From Clostridia bacterium (GTDB lineage Bacteria > Bacillota > Clostridia > Christensenellales > UBA1242): a stretch of 53,566 nucleotides of DNA. Positions within the stretch are counted from its first letter, which is position 1, and every line of letters starts with the position of its first letter. The stretch spans positions 1-53,566 of the forward strand of contig JAFTYD010000019.1 in the NCBI GenBank assembly GCA_017464845.1, in the 5' to 3' direction. The position numbers and the translations under genes are program-made. This document shows, piece after piece, positions 1 through 8,310 of this stretch. The notes under the pieces were generated by a model. It saw only the letters and a program-made list of their open reading frames with translations. It did no database searches and was not told where the DNA came from.

Positions 1-80
1 ATCATCGTCGTCATCGTCATCGTCATCATCATCTTCTTCGTCATCGTCATCATCGTCGTCTTCGTCATCATCATCTAAAT
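1..80. repeat. GAT/GAC trinucleotide tract encoding poly-Asp
   Basis: On the plus strand the tract reads as atc/gtc/ttc trinucleotides; on the coding (minus) strand it is GAT, GAC and GAA codons. It encodes the Asp/Glu tail of the zinc-ribbon protein. Such an impure trinucleotide array may vary in length between strains by slippage without breaking the frame. Confidence 0.7.
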
Positions 81-516
81 CAAAATCATCGTCGAAATCA
101 TCAGCAAATTCTTCATCGATTTTATCTAAATCATCATCTAAATCATCATCAAATCCTAATCCATCACCCAATTCATCATCAAGATTTGTGTCATCAAGAT
201 CTGTTACAGAAGCCATTTCCCCTGTTTCTTCATCTGGAGAAATAATTTCATCATCATCTCTTTTAAGATATTCATCCCAATCTGTATTTATATCTCCATC
301 TTCTGTTTGATGTTCTTGAAGACATGTTGCACACATTATTTCATCTGGTTGAATATAATTTGTTTTACAAATTGGACAAATTTCTAAATCTAAATCATTG
401 ATAAATTCTTCTTTATTTGCAGACATTTCAGCTTTACAAACACTACAGAATTTATCTTTCTTTTCAATATAATTCAATTCACATCTTGGACAACGAATAT
501 AAACAGGTTTTTTCAT
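1..516 (-). CDS. Zinc-ribbon protein with Asp-rich tail (3' partial)
   Basis: The frame is open from an ATG at 514-516 to the window edge, so 172 residues are visible and the C-terminus is missing. An AAGGAGT ribosome-binding site precedes the ATG. The first 70 residues carry four CxxC-type pairs (CPRC, CSVC, CPIC, CATC), which read as two zinc ribbons. The rest is increasingly acidic and ends in an almost pure Asp/Glu run encoded by GAT/GAC codons. It lies 137 bases upstream (in transcription direction) of nothing else visible and next to tsaB on the same strand. The function is unknown; zinc ribbons plus an acidic tail suggest a nucleic-acid or protein-interaction role, but this is inference. 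The acidic tail resembles that of RNA polymerase delta subunit in composition only. Confidence 0.8.
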   Translation of the reverse strand, partial: MKKPVYIRCPRCELNYIEKKDKFCSVCKAEMSANKEEFINDLDLEICPICKTNYIQPDEIMCATCLQEHQTEDGDINTDWDEYLKRDDDEIISPDEETGEMASVTDLDDTNLDDELGDGLGFDDDLDDDLDKIDEEFADDFDDDFDLDDDDEDDDDDDDEEDDDDDDDDDDD

Positions 517-653
517 AAAGTTTACTCCTTTTTATCTAATCACAAGTATTATACATATATCTTTGTATAATGTCCAATGATTTTTAAAAGTTTTTTTAAA
601 AATTTATCTTTAATATTTTACTAAAATTAACAGATAATATTCTTGTTTTTTAA

Positions 654-1277
654 TTAATTTTTTAAATTATCTTCTGCTTGTGATTTTCTTATATAAACAG
701 GTACTAAATTTTTTTCAGAAACAAACTCTTTTTTGTTATATTTTTCCAACGCAAAATCAAGTAAATATTGTGCATTTAATGTTATATTAATACCTACTAA
801 ATTTTCTTCACTTATTCCAACAATATTTTCTTTTATTGCATCTAATTCTTCTTTATCAATCATTTTTTCTTCATCTAATTTATTTCCATTTTTATCATAC
901 TTACAAACAAAAAATAAACCAGACAATGCATTTAATAAAACATAAAAATCATTTTCTTCTTTGTTATCTCTAAGATATGAATATGCAATATAATCTAAAG
1001 AAGATAATGAAATTAACTTTAAATCTTTATTTACACAAGAAAGCGCTTTTGCAATTGCAATTCCAATTCTGATCCCTGTGAAAGATCCAGGTCCAACAAT
1101 AGTTGCAATACAATCTGAAGAATTTATATTAAGACTATTTTTTTCCAATAACTCATTTAAAGTTTTTAACACATTTTCACTATGTTTACAGTTTGAATCT
1201 ATTTCTATATATTCTTCATAATCATTTATTTTATAACATAACTGAGCATTTTTAAAAGCTGTTGAAATAGCAATCAT
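654..1277 (-). CDS. tsaB: tRNA t6A37 biosynthesis protein TsaB
   Basis: TsaB is the inactive ASKHA-fold partner of TsaD, the enzyme that transfers threonylcarbamoyl to A37 of ANN-decoding tRNAs. The 207-residue product has the hallmark GPGSFTGIRIG segment near residues 62-72, and its length is normal for the family. The start overlaps the last base of tsaE (1277), an arrangement that implies translational coupling in a tsaE-tsaB operon. The usual third member rimI and tsaD are not in this window. Sequence divergence is moderate but the family assignment is clear. Confidence 0.93.
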   Translation of the reverse strand: MIAISTAFKNAQLCYKINDYEEYIEIDSNCKHSENVLKTLNELLEKNSLNINSSDCIATIVGPGSFTGIRIGIAIAKALSCVNKDLKLISLSSLDYIAYSYLRDNKEENDFYVLLNALSGLFFVCKYDKNGNKLDEEKMIDKEELDAIKENIVGISEENLVGINITLNAQYLLDFALEKYNKKEFVSEKNLVPVYIRKSQAEDNLKN

Positions 1278-1708
1278 TATTCCACACTCCTTATTTTTAT
1301 TTTTCTAGATGTATCATTTATCTTTTCTATAGTTATGTCTATATATGGAACTTTTATTAATCCTTCAACATTTTCAGGCCATTCAACCAAACAAATCCCC
1401 TCATGTCCTTTTTCAAAATATTCCAAAAAACCAAGTTCCAAAGCTTCATCACAAGATGCTAATCTATACATATCAAAATGAAAAATTGGAATATCATTTT
1501 CATACTCATTCATTATAGTAAATGTTGGACTTGTTACCATATCTTGATAGCCTAGAGCTTTGCATAAACTTTTGATAAAAGTTGTTTTTCCTGCACCTAA
1601 ATCTCCATGAAAAATAATTGTTGTAGAAGGTGTAACAATCTTTGAAAAAGCTATTGCTGCTTGTTCTGTTTCTTTTAAAGAATTTGTTTGAATTTCAATT
1701 ATATTCAT
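1277..1708 (-). CDS. tsaE: tRNA t6A37 biosynthesis ATPase TsaE
   Basis: TsaE is the small P-loop ATPase of the bacterial threonylcarbamoyl-adenosine complex and is needed to reset TsaBD. The 143-residue product has Walker A GDLGAGKT at residues 35-42, the TSPTFTIMNEY switch segment and the HFDMYRL motif typical of the family, followed by the CLVEWPE strand. It lies 10 bases downstream of the nucleoside phosphorylase gene and abuts tsaB, so the three genes are probably co-transcribed. Confidence 0.95.
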   Translation of the reverse strand: MNIIEIQTNSLKETEQAAIAFSKIVTPSTTIIFHGDLGAGKTTFIKSLCKALGYQDMVTSPTFTIMNEYENDIPIFHFDMYRLASCDEALELGFLEYFEKGHEGICLVEWPENVEGLIKVPYIDITIEKINDTSRKIKIRSVE

Positions 1709-1718
1709 AATTATTTCC

Positions 1719-3011
1719 TTACTTAACTTCTGATTCCATAATACAATTTACAAGTTCAAGAGGTTCACATTTTTCACCAATAATAAAGCATTTTTGTATA
1801 TCTTCAAAATTTGGCTTTTTATTTTCATTAAACCATACAGTAAACAACTTGTCATTAGTATTAATTTTATCCCCGACTTTAAAATATGTTTGAATTCCAA
1901 CATGGTGGTCAACTTCATCTCCAACCTTTAATCTTCCACCACCCATTGATCTAACAATTTCAGCAAGTTCTTTTGCTTGAATTTCTGTTATATAACCATC
2001 TTGGTTTGCAAAAAAATCAATATGTTCATATTTTTCTAAATATAACGCATCAAAATTTCCACCACCATCTTTAATTATATCTTTAAATCTATTGAAAGCA
2101 GCTTGAGATTCAACAATTTCTTTAACTTTTGCTTCTGCTTCTTCAAAAGAAATATTAAGACCATTTTCAATAAGTTTACTACAAATTAAATATGATAATT
2201 TTGCAAGTCTATTTTCTGATTTATATTCTTTCAAGCAATCAACAGCTTCCATAACTTCCAATCTGTCACCAATATTATAACCGAGTGGTTGTTGCATATT
2301 TGAAATAACAGTTATAATTTTCTTGTTAAAACCGTTTCCTATTTGAATAACAATATCAGCAAATCTTTTTGCCACTTCTACATTAGGCATAAGAGCCCCT
2401 TCACCATACTTAATATCAATTAAAATAATATCATTATTACATGCTAACTTTTTACTCATAATTGAAGATGCTATAAGTGGTAAGCTTTGAACAGTTCCTG
2501 TTACATCTCTTAATGCATACATTTTTTTATCTGCTGGTGAAAGTTCTGCACTTTGAGCCATAATGCAAGCATTATTTTTGTTTGTTAAAGCAATTCCTTT
2601 TTCAAAAGGGATATCTACATTATAACCATCAAACATTTCAATTTTATCAATAGTACCACCAGTAAAACCTAAACCTCTACCACTAGCTTTAAATATTTTA
2701 AGTCCACTAGAAGCAATAATTGGTGCAATAATCATAGTTGTTGTATCACTAACACCACCTGTTGAATGCTTATCAACTTTTACACCAGAAAGTTTACTTA
2801 AATCACAAATATCTCCAGAATTTAACATTGATTTTGTTAAATCTACAGTTTCTCTATCTGTCATACCATTAATTGTTATTGCCATAAAAAAAGCTGACAT
2901 TTGATAATCAGGAATACTTCCTTCTGTATAACCTTTTACCATATAATCAATTTCTTCAGAAGATAATTCAAGATTATCTTTTTTCTTTTCAATAATTGAA
3001 ATTGTATTCAT
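1719..3011 (-). CDS. pdp: Pyrimidine-nucleoside phosphorylase
   Basis: The enzyme splits uridine/thymidine/deoxyuridine with phosphate into base and (deoxy)ribose-1-phosphate for salvage. The 430-residue length matches the thymidine/pyrimidine phosphorylase family. The phosphate-binding signature DKHSTGGVSD is at residues 80-89, followed by the SGRGLGFTGGTIDK segment and the QSAELSPADKKMYALRDVTGT block. A GGGGTG ribosome-binding site lies just before the ATG. It sits 3 bases after the PAP2 gene stop on the same strand and 10 bases before tsaE. Whether it is the pyrimidine-type (Pdp) or thymidine-type (DeoA) enzyme cannot be settled by eye; the Gram-positive context favours Pdp. Confidence 0.92.
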   Translation of the reverse strand: MNTISIIEKKKDNLELSSEEIDYMVKGYTEGSIPDYQMSAFFMAITINGMTDRETVDLTKSMLNSGDICDLSKLSGVKVDKHSTGGVSDTTTMIIAPIIASSGLKIFKASGRGLGFTGGTIDKIEMFDGYNVDIPFEKGIALTNKNNACIMAQSAELSPADKKMYALRDVTGTVQSLPLIASSIMSKKLACNNDIILIDIKYGEGALMPNVEVAKRFADIVIQIGNGFNKKIITVISNMQQPLGYNIGDRLEVMEAVDCLKEYKSENRLAKLSYLICSKLIENGLNISFEEAEAKVKEIVESQAAFNRFKDIIKDGGGNFDALYLEKYEHIDFFANQDGYITEIQAKELAEIVRSMGGGRLKVGDEVDHHVGIQTYFKVGDKINTNDKLFTVWFNENKKPNFEDIQKCFIIGEKCEPLELVNCIMESEVK

Positions 3012-3014
3012 AGT

Positions 3015-3581
3015 TCACCCCTTCTTTTTTACTATAATAATTTTTCGTTTAACAAATCTCTTATGAAAATATATTAAAGCCATTATTGAGAATAATCCTG
3101 CAATTATTACCCCAGCAATTACATCTGTCAAGAAATGCTTTCCTAGATACATTCTTGAAAGACAAACAAGAGAAATAAACAAAATTCCTATTATAACTGA
3201 AATTGCTTTTGTAGATTTTTTTCTTGATAAAATTAAAAATAAATATACAGCAAACATTGCAAGTACACATGCAGAAACAGCATGTCCACTTGGGAAAGAA
3301 TATCCCGTTCCTCCACTACCAATGTTCATAATTGTATCTGATACAACATAAGGTCTTAGCCTTTCAAAAACATTCTTTAAAACTAAATTAACAAATAATG
3401 TTATTGACAAATATGTTGAACAAAATACAAACGCATACCTTTTATTAATTCTAAAAAAAACAAGCAATAAAAATACAAAACCAAACACACTACCCATATT
3501 AGAAATTGTTTGAAAAAATAGGTCAAAAAATGCGTTTCGTCCTGATTGTAAAAATTCGATTATCTTTAATTCAAAATCCAT
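3015..3581 (-). CDS. PAP2 superfamily membrane phosphatase
   Basis: The 188-residue product is a multi-pass membrane protein with the three phosphatase signature motifs of the PAP2 family: K-x6-RP in KNVFERLRP, the SYSFPSGH motif, and SRMYLGKHFLTDV with the second catalytic His. About five hydrophobic segments are visible. Family members dephosphorylate lipid phosphates such as undecaprenyl pyrophosphate or phosphatidate on the outer side of the membrane; the substrate here cannot be told. It ends 3 bases before the pdp start, so it is likely part of the same transcript. Confidence 0.9.
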   Translation of the reverse strand: MDFELKIIEFLQSGRNAFFDLFFQTISNMGSVFGFVFLLLVFFRINKRYAFVFCSTYLSITLFVNLVLKNVFERLRPYVVSDTIMNIGSGGTGYSFPSGHAVSACVLAMFAVYLFLILSRKKSTKAISVIIGILFISLVCLSRMYLGKHFLTDVIAGVIIAGLFSIMALIYFHKRFVKRKIIIVKKKG

Positions 3582-3632
3582 AGTGTTATTTTAACAAATA
3601 TAGTATAAAATAACAAATATTTTTGTCGAAAT

Positions 3633-4220
3633 TTAGAATTTTTTACTAATACTTATTCCATCTCCAATTTTTAACACTTCAGATGAAAAATCTTTGTCAT
3701 CTTTTATCATATTTAAAAAGGTTCTCAAATTATTAACAATAGTTCTATGTTTATGTTCAATATGTCCTTCTTTTAAGACTAAACCATGAAAATAAACATT
3801 ATCTGCAATTAAATATCCTCCAGATAACAATAAATCTTTTAAGATTGGTAAATATCTCATATATTGTCCTTTTGGACCATCTAAAAAGATAAAATCATAC
3901 TTTTTATTTTCTTTTAAAAGATTTTGAATAACCTCTTTAGCATCACCCAAAATTACATTTACCCTATCCTTAAATCCATATTCATTAAAATTTGAAATAG
4001 CATTTTTGTAATTCTCTTCATTAATTTCAATGGTAGTAAGTTTTGTATCTTTGTTTGCTGACAAAATCAAACTACCAGAATAACCAATAAAAGTTCCAAT
4101 TTCTAAAACATTTTTAGGTTTGTTTTCTATGCAAAAATGATATAAAAAATCTGCACTTTCGTCTCTGACTACTGGTGCATATTCTTTATCAAAAAAGCCT
4201 TTAAATTCTTTTTTATCCAT
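3633..4220 (-). CDS. SAM-dependent O-methyltransferase (YrrM-like)
   Basis: This 195-residue product matches the class I SAM O-methyltransferase family 3. The SAM-binding motif I is VLEIGTFIGYSG (about residues 39-50), with LTTIEINEENY as motif II and YDFIFLDGPKGQY as the metal-associated Asp segment, followed by LLLSGGYLIADNV. The gene follows rnj by 4 bases. In Bacillus the related yrrM sits near ruvX/yrzB, which are elsewhere in this window. The methyl acceptor is unknown. Confidence 0.88.
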   Translation of the reverse strand: MDKKEFKGFFDKEYAPVVRDESADFLYHFCIENKPKNVLEIGTFIGYSGSLILSANKDTKLTTIEINEENYKNAISNFNEYGFKDRVNVILGDAKEVIQNLLKENKKYDFIFLDGPKGQYMRYLPILKDLLLSGGYLIADNVYFHGLVLKEGHIEHKHRTIVNNLRTFLNMIKDDKDFSSEVLKIGDGISISKKF

Positions 4221-4224
4221 ATTA

Positions 4225-5880
4225 TTAATCTAATAAAACAATCGTCAAAATCATAGGACGACGCTTTGTCCTTTTAAATATAAAATTTGATAATGTTCTT
4301 CTCAATGTGTTTTTAATAACGTTTGGTTCCATTCCTCTCAAATCTTGTTCTTTGAGTGAAGCTATAATTGTTGCTTTTGTATCTTGAACAAATTCTTCTG
4401 CTTCATCATGGTAAACAACCCCTCTAGTAATAATGAAAGGTTCATTTGTTACACAACCAGCAACGTTATTAATATTAACCACAACAACACAAATACCTTC
4501 TTCTGATAACTGCAATCTTTCTCTCAAAACATTGCTATCCATATCGCCTATACCATAACCATCAATTAATCTTTGACCTGCTTTAACAAATCCTAATTGT
4601 TTAAAAGATGTTTGAGAAAGTTCAACTTGCATACCGAGTGATGGTAAAATAATATCTCTTGCATCCATACCCATTTGCATTGCAAGTTGTTTATGCATTT
4701 TCATATGTCTATATTCACCATGAATTGGCATAAAGTGTTTTGGTCTACAAAGAGCATGAATAGTTTTTAATTCTTCTTGACATGCGTGTCCAGAAACATG
4801 AACATCTGCAAGCTCATCATAGATAACATCAGCTCCAAGTTTAAATAATTGATTTATAACGTTATAAACACTCTTTTCATTTCCAGGAATTGGAGATGCT
4901 GACATAATAATCAAATCATTTTCCCCAAGTTTAATTTGTTTAAATTCCCCTGCTGCCATTCTTGTTAAAGCTGACATAGGTTCACCTTGACTACCTGTTG
5001 TAACAATCAAAAGTTCTTTATCTGCATATTTGTCAATTTTATCAATATCAATTATATTTTTCTTATCAAAAGTTATTTCACCAAGTTTCAAAGCAACATC
5101 AGAAATATTAATCATACTTCTTCCAGTGAATGCAACTTTTCTTCCATATTTTTCAGCCAAATTTAATATTTGTTGTAATCTATGAATATTAGAAGCAAAT
5201 GTTGCAACAAACACTCTATTGTCAGGATGTTGTTTAAATATCTCTTCAAGTGCACGTCCAACAGATCTTTCACTCATAGAATAACCTTTTCTACAAACGT
5301 TTGTACTTTCGCACATCAAAAGATCAACACCACGTCTTCCAAGTTCACCAAATCTAGATAAATCAGTCATTGCACCATCTAAAGGTTCAAAATCAATTTT
5401 AAAGTCCCCTGTATGAACAACATTTCCAGCTGGTGAAGAAATAAAAAGTGCAAGTGCGCCAGCAATAGAATGACTAACTTTAATAAACTCAACAGAAAAA
5501 GAACCTATCTTTAATACATTTCTTGGTTTAACAGTTACAGCTTTATACTTAACCTTTTGATACTCTTTCATTTTGTTATCTATTAAAGCTAAAGTTAATT
5601 TTGTTGCATAAATTGGAGCATTCACTTGTTCCAATATAAATGGAAGTGCTCCAATATGATCTTCATGACCATGAGTAATAATATATGCTTTTATTTTATC
5701 CTTATTTTCAATCAAATAAGTTGTATCGGGTATAACAACATCAATTCCAGGTAAATCATCACCAGGAAAAGTTAAGCCTGCATCAACAACAATAATTTCA
5801 TTGTTGTATTCATATGCAGTCATATTCTTTCCTATTTCACCCACGCCTCCAAGGAAAGTAATTTTCAATTTTGAATTCAA
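4225..5880 (-). CDS. rnj: Ribonuclease J
   Basis: RNase J is a metallo-beta-lactamase/beta-CASP ribonuclease with 5'-3' exonuclease and endonuclease activity in RNA maturation and decay. The metal site HGHEDHIGALP begins at His70. VVHTGDFKID, the beta-CASP segment with GRSMINISDVA, and the late SGHACQEELK and MPIHGEYRH motifs are all present. At 551 residues it has the normal length. The start is a TTG codon at 5880 with AAAGGAGATT a few bases upstream; no better start is in frame. Two inverted repeats lie in its leader. Only one RNase J is visible here. Confidence 0.95.
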   Translation of the reverse strand: MNSKLKITFLGGVGEIGKNMTAYEYNNEIIVVDAGLTFPGDDLPGIDVVIPDTTYLIENKDKIKAYIITHGHEDHIGALPFILEQVNAPIYATKLTLALIDNKMKEYQKVKYKAVTVKPRNVLKIGSFSVEFIKVSHSIAGALALFISSPAGNVVHTGDFKIDFEPLDGAMTDLSRFGELGRRGVDLLMCESTNVCRKGYSMSERSVGRALEEIFKQHPDNRVFVATFASNIHRLQQILNLAEKYGRKVAFTGRSMINISDVALKLGEITFDKKNIIDIDKIDKYADKELLIVTTGSQGEPMSALTRMAAGEFKQIKLGENDLIIMSASPIPGNEKSVYNVINQLFKLGADVIYDELADVHVSGHACQEELKTIHALCRPKHFMPIHGEYRHMKMHKQLAMQMGMDARDIILPSLGMQVELSQTSFKQLGFVKAGQRLIDGYGIGDMDSNVLRERLQLSEEGICVVVVNINNVAGCVTNEPFIITRGVVYHDEAEEFVQDTKATIIASLKEQDLRGMEPNVIKNTLRRTLSNFIFKRTKRRPMILTIVLLD

Positions 5881-5913
5881 CTTTAATCTCCTTTTATTAA
5901 ATAAATTAAATAT

Positions 5914-5986
5914 AAGTTGATCGAAAATGGATCAACTTTTTTATAAACTTTTACGTTCAAATAAGATTTAGATATAACTCTAAATC
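5914..5986 (-). other. Two hairpins in the RNase J leader region
   Basis: Between the membrane-protein gene and rnj lie two inverted repeats: a 9-bp stem (5914-5922 with 5930-5938, 7-base loop) and an 8-bp stem (5965-5972 with 5979-5986, 6-base loop). On the minus strand the first is followed by an AT-rich, not pure-T, tract, so it is at best a weak terminator for the upstream gene. Either could be a 5' leader structure of the rnj message. Confidence 0.45.
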
Positions 5987-6032
5987 GATTATTTACATAT
6001 AAGAAGACATTAATAAATCAAAATCAAAAATT

Positions 6033-6959
6033 TTATAAAATATATTTTGACTTTTTAAATTTATCAATCTCTTCAAGTTTTTTTGGTATTACGATATTTT
6101 CATTTCCAACATAATATTTCATACCTTGAACATTATAGAATGCTATCATTTCATGAGTAACAATATTAAATACTATAAATGGTTTTACAACCACTAATGT
6201 GTAAATACTAAGTGCAAATGGTACAACTATATAACATAAATATATAACAAGATAATTTAATAAAATCATACCAATCATTTTCCAACTTGCTGAAAAACCT
6301 TTTACAAATCCTTTAAAAACATTGCAATCAAGAACAATCATCGCTGGAGCCCAACCTGATAAAACTGATTGAGCTATTGAATAAATAACTATAAACACAA
6401 TAATAACCACAAGTGGTTTTAAATATGTGAATACATTATTATCTATTGAAATCAATAAACAACAAATAGTAGTGTTTAAACACATAACAGGTAAACAAAA
6501 TAAAGTTTTGAAAAAAGAATAAGCGCAAGCTTCTTTCAAATTACAAACCATTGTATTTATAAATTTACATCTTGTATGACTAGACATATAATAATAGAAC
6601 ATATAATTCATTGTGTATTTGCCAATATTTAATAAAAAAGGCTTAAGTAAAAAGAACACGATGCAAAAATAAATAACTAAAAAAGCACTTGTTTCAAAAC
6701 AATCTTTTAAAATTTGGAAAGCACAATCAAATAAATTTGTAAGTACTAACCCATAATTTTTTACATACAAAAAACCTGATCCTAATTGACCAAATAAATC
6801 ATATGTTTTTGCATTTGAAGAAAAAATGCTACTAAACTTTAAGATAGCAGGTAAAGATAAAAGAATTATCACTCCCCAAATGACAATACGAAAGAAAAAG
6901 TACTTCCATACTTTTTCCAAATTTTTATAATTAAGTTGTACCGAATTTTTAAATATCAT
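6033..6959 (-). CDS. Multi-pass membrane protein of unknown function
   Basis: The 308-residue product has about six long hydrophobic segments (roughly residues 23-45, 90-115, 150-172, 183-205, 228-250 and 253-270) and a Lys-rich C-terminal tail ending in KFKKSKYIL. No catalytic motif or known domain is recognised. The start is the ATG at 6957-6959. It is read in the same direction as rnj and greA and separated from both by gaps with hairpins or AT-rich sequence. I can give no function. Confidence 0.7.
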   Translation of the reverse strand: MIFKNSVQLNYKNLEKVWKYFFFRIVIWGVIILLSLPAILKFSSIFSSNAKTYDLFGQLGSGFLYVKNYGLVLTNLFDCAFQILKDCFETSAFLVIYFCIVFFLLKPFLLNIGKYTMNYMFYYYMSSHTRCKFINTMVCNLKEACAYSFFKTLFCLPVMCLNTTICCLLISIDNNVFTYLKPLVVIIVFIVIYSIAQSVLSGWAPAMIVLDCNVFKGFVKGFSASWKMIGMILLNYLVIYLCYIVVPFALSIYTLVVVKPFIVFNIVTHEMIAFYNVQGMKYYVGNENIVIPKKLEEIDKFKKSKYIL

Positions 6960-7016
6960 AAAATCACCATTTTCACGTGAATATTATAACATACAAAAAT
7001 TATATATCAAAGTAAA

Positions 7017-7487
7017 TTAAATATTAATAGAAATAATTTTATAACAAATTTTTCCACCTGGTGTATCAACATAAACGTTTTCGCCTGCTTTATGTCCAAT
7101 AAGAGCTTTTCCAACAGGTGAAACATTACTAATAAGTCCATTTAAAGGATCGCTTTCTGTTGATCCTGTAATTCTATATTCAACCTCTTCATCAAATTCT
7201 GTATCATAAAGTTTAACCAAACTTCCAACGCTAACTTGGTCAACAGAGATAGTACTTTTATCAATAATTTCTGCATGGAGTAATATTTTTTCCATATCTG
7301 AAATTTCTGCTTCGATTTGTGCTTGTTCATCTTTTGCTGCATCATATTCTGAATTTTCAGATAAATCACCAAATTCTCTAGCAAGTCCTATTTTTTTCAC
7401 AACTTCAGGTCTTCTAACAGTTTTGTAATATTGTAATTTTTCCTCTAATTGTTTTTTGCCTTCTGGTGTTAAATAATGTTTTTCCAT
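7017..7487 (-). CDS. greA: Transcription elongation factor GreA
   Basis: GreA inserts its coiled coil into the RNA polymerase secondary channel and stimulates cleavage of backtracked transcripts. The 156-residue product has the N-terminal coiled coil with the acidic tip GDLSENSEYDAAKDEQ (about residues 40-55) that coordinates the catalytic metal, then the FKBP-like domain with NGLISNVSPVGKALIGHKAG. Length and motifs are normal. An AAGGAGGAG ribosome-binding site precedes the ATG. The 281 bases upstream, up to the divergent DUF378 gene, are extremely AT-rich and presumably hold divergent promoters. Confidence 0.97.
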   Translation of the reverse strand: MEKHYLTPEGKKQLEEKLQYYKTVRRPEVVKKIGLAREFGDLSENSEYDAAKDEQAQIEAEISDMEKILLHAEIIDKSTISVDQVSVGSLVKLYDTEFDEEVEYRITGSTESDPLNGLISNVSPVGKALIGHKAGENVYVDTPGGKICYKIISINI

Positions 7488-7768
7488 ATAACTCCTCCTT
7501 GTAAGTAAATTAAAAACTGACTAATATTATAAACATAGTTTTTATAAAAGTCAATCTTTTTTACACTTTTTCTAAATTAAGATATTCCACACATATTATA
7601 TTTATTCATATTATTTTTAAATGCTAATTTTATTTATAAAAATTAAAGTTTTTATTTAATAAAAAATAAAAATATTAAGAATTTTGACTTATTTTTAATA
7701 AAAAACACGTTTTTTTATAATATTTTTCTTATTGCACATAACTAAATTTGTAAAAGGAGAAAAGAAAA

Positions 7769-8173
7769 ATGTTAAATTTAATTGCTTTTATTTTAACCAT
7801 TGCTGGTTGCATAAATTGGCTTTTAATCGGATTATTGCAATATGATTTTGTTGCAGGACTATTTGGTTATCAGGCAAGTATTTTTTCAAGATTAATATAT
7901 ATAGTGATTGGAATTTCTGCAATTTATGTTGTTTTTAGAATGCTTACAAACAAAGGAAGTTTCAAACTATATCAAAAATTTAAGAAAAAAGAAAATCACC
8001 ATTCCCCTGAAATTCAAGTAACAAACAAACCTGTTACTAATACAGAAAGTGCAAAAGAAGTAAATCACAATTATGATAAAAATTCTTTAATACAAAATGA
8101 AAAAGTTTCAAACAATTCATCTTTTAACACTAAATCAAATGATAGCATTTTTGATGAACATTTTAATAATTAA
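7769..8173 (+). CDS. DUF378 family membrane protein
   Basis: Residues 1-65 form the DUF378 domain: two to three hydrophobic helices with the typical INWLLIGLLQYDFVAGLFG stretch. The family is usually about 70-80 residues; here a hydrophilic, Asn/Ser/Lys-rich tail of about 70 residues follows and presumably lies in the cytoplasm. A GGAGAAAAG ribosome-binding site precedes the ATG. It has its own terminator at 8172-8198 and is therefore a single-gene unit. Function is unknown. Confidence 0.82.
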   Translation: MLNLIAFILTIAGCINWLLIGLLQYDFVAGLFGYQASIFSRLIYIVIGISAIYVVFRMLTNKGSFKLYQKFKKKENHHSPEIQVTNKPVTNTESAKEVNHNYDKNSLIQNEKVSNNSSFNTKSNDSIFDEHFNN

Positions 8174-8198
8174 TCATTTCAAATTGAAATGATTTTTT
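8172..8198 (+). terminator. Rho-independent terminator after the DUF378 gene
   Basis: An inverted repeat (8172-8182 with 8184-8194, effective loop of about 5 bases) is followed by a run of six T on the plus strand. It begins at the stop codon of the preceding gene. Confidence 0.8.
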
Positions 8199-8208
8199 AT
8201 TTAATTAT

Positions 8209-8237
8209 TTGACTAAAAATATATAATTTGTTATTAT
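8209..8237 (+). promoter_or_regulatory. SigmaA-type promoter of gpmI
   Basis: TTGACT at 8209-8214 and TATTAT at 8232-8237 are separated by 17 bases. It lies between the upstream terminator and gpmI and would give a leader of about 65 bases. Confidence 0.65.
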
Positions 8238-8249
8238 TAAATCATTAAG

Positions 8250-8281
8250 AGAAAGAAAATTTTTAATACATTTTTCTTTCT
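8250..8281 (+). other. Inverted repeat in the gpmI leader
   Basis: A perfect 10-bp stem (8250-8259 with 8272-8281) with a 12-base loop lies in the predicted 5' leader, about 20 bases before the gpmI ribosome-binding site. There is no T run, so it is not a terminator. It may be a message-stabilising or regulatory hairpin. Confidence 0.4.
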
Positions 8282-8310
8282 AATATTATATAAAAATTAA
8301 GGAGAAAAAA

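Noticed and set aside
1..80. CRISPR-like or satellite array in the atc/gtc tract
   Set aside because: No spacers; the triplets are simply Asp/Glu codons of an open frame.
733..945. Plus-strand open frame antisense to tsaB
   Set aside because: Composition is that of an antisense shadow, no ribosome-binding site, and tsaB on the other strand is clear.
7684..7721. TTGACT and TATAAT before the DUF378 gene as a consensus promoter
   Set aside because: The hexamers are 26 bases apart, too far for one promoter; only the TATAAT may be used.
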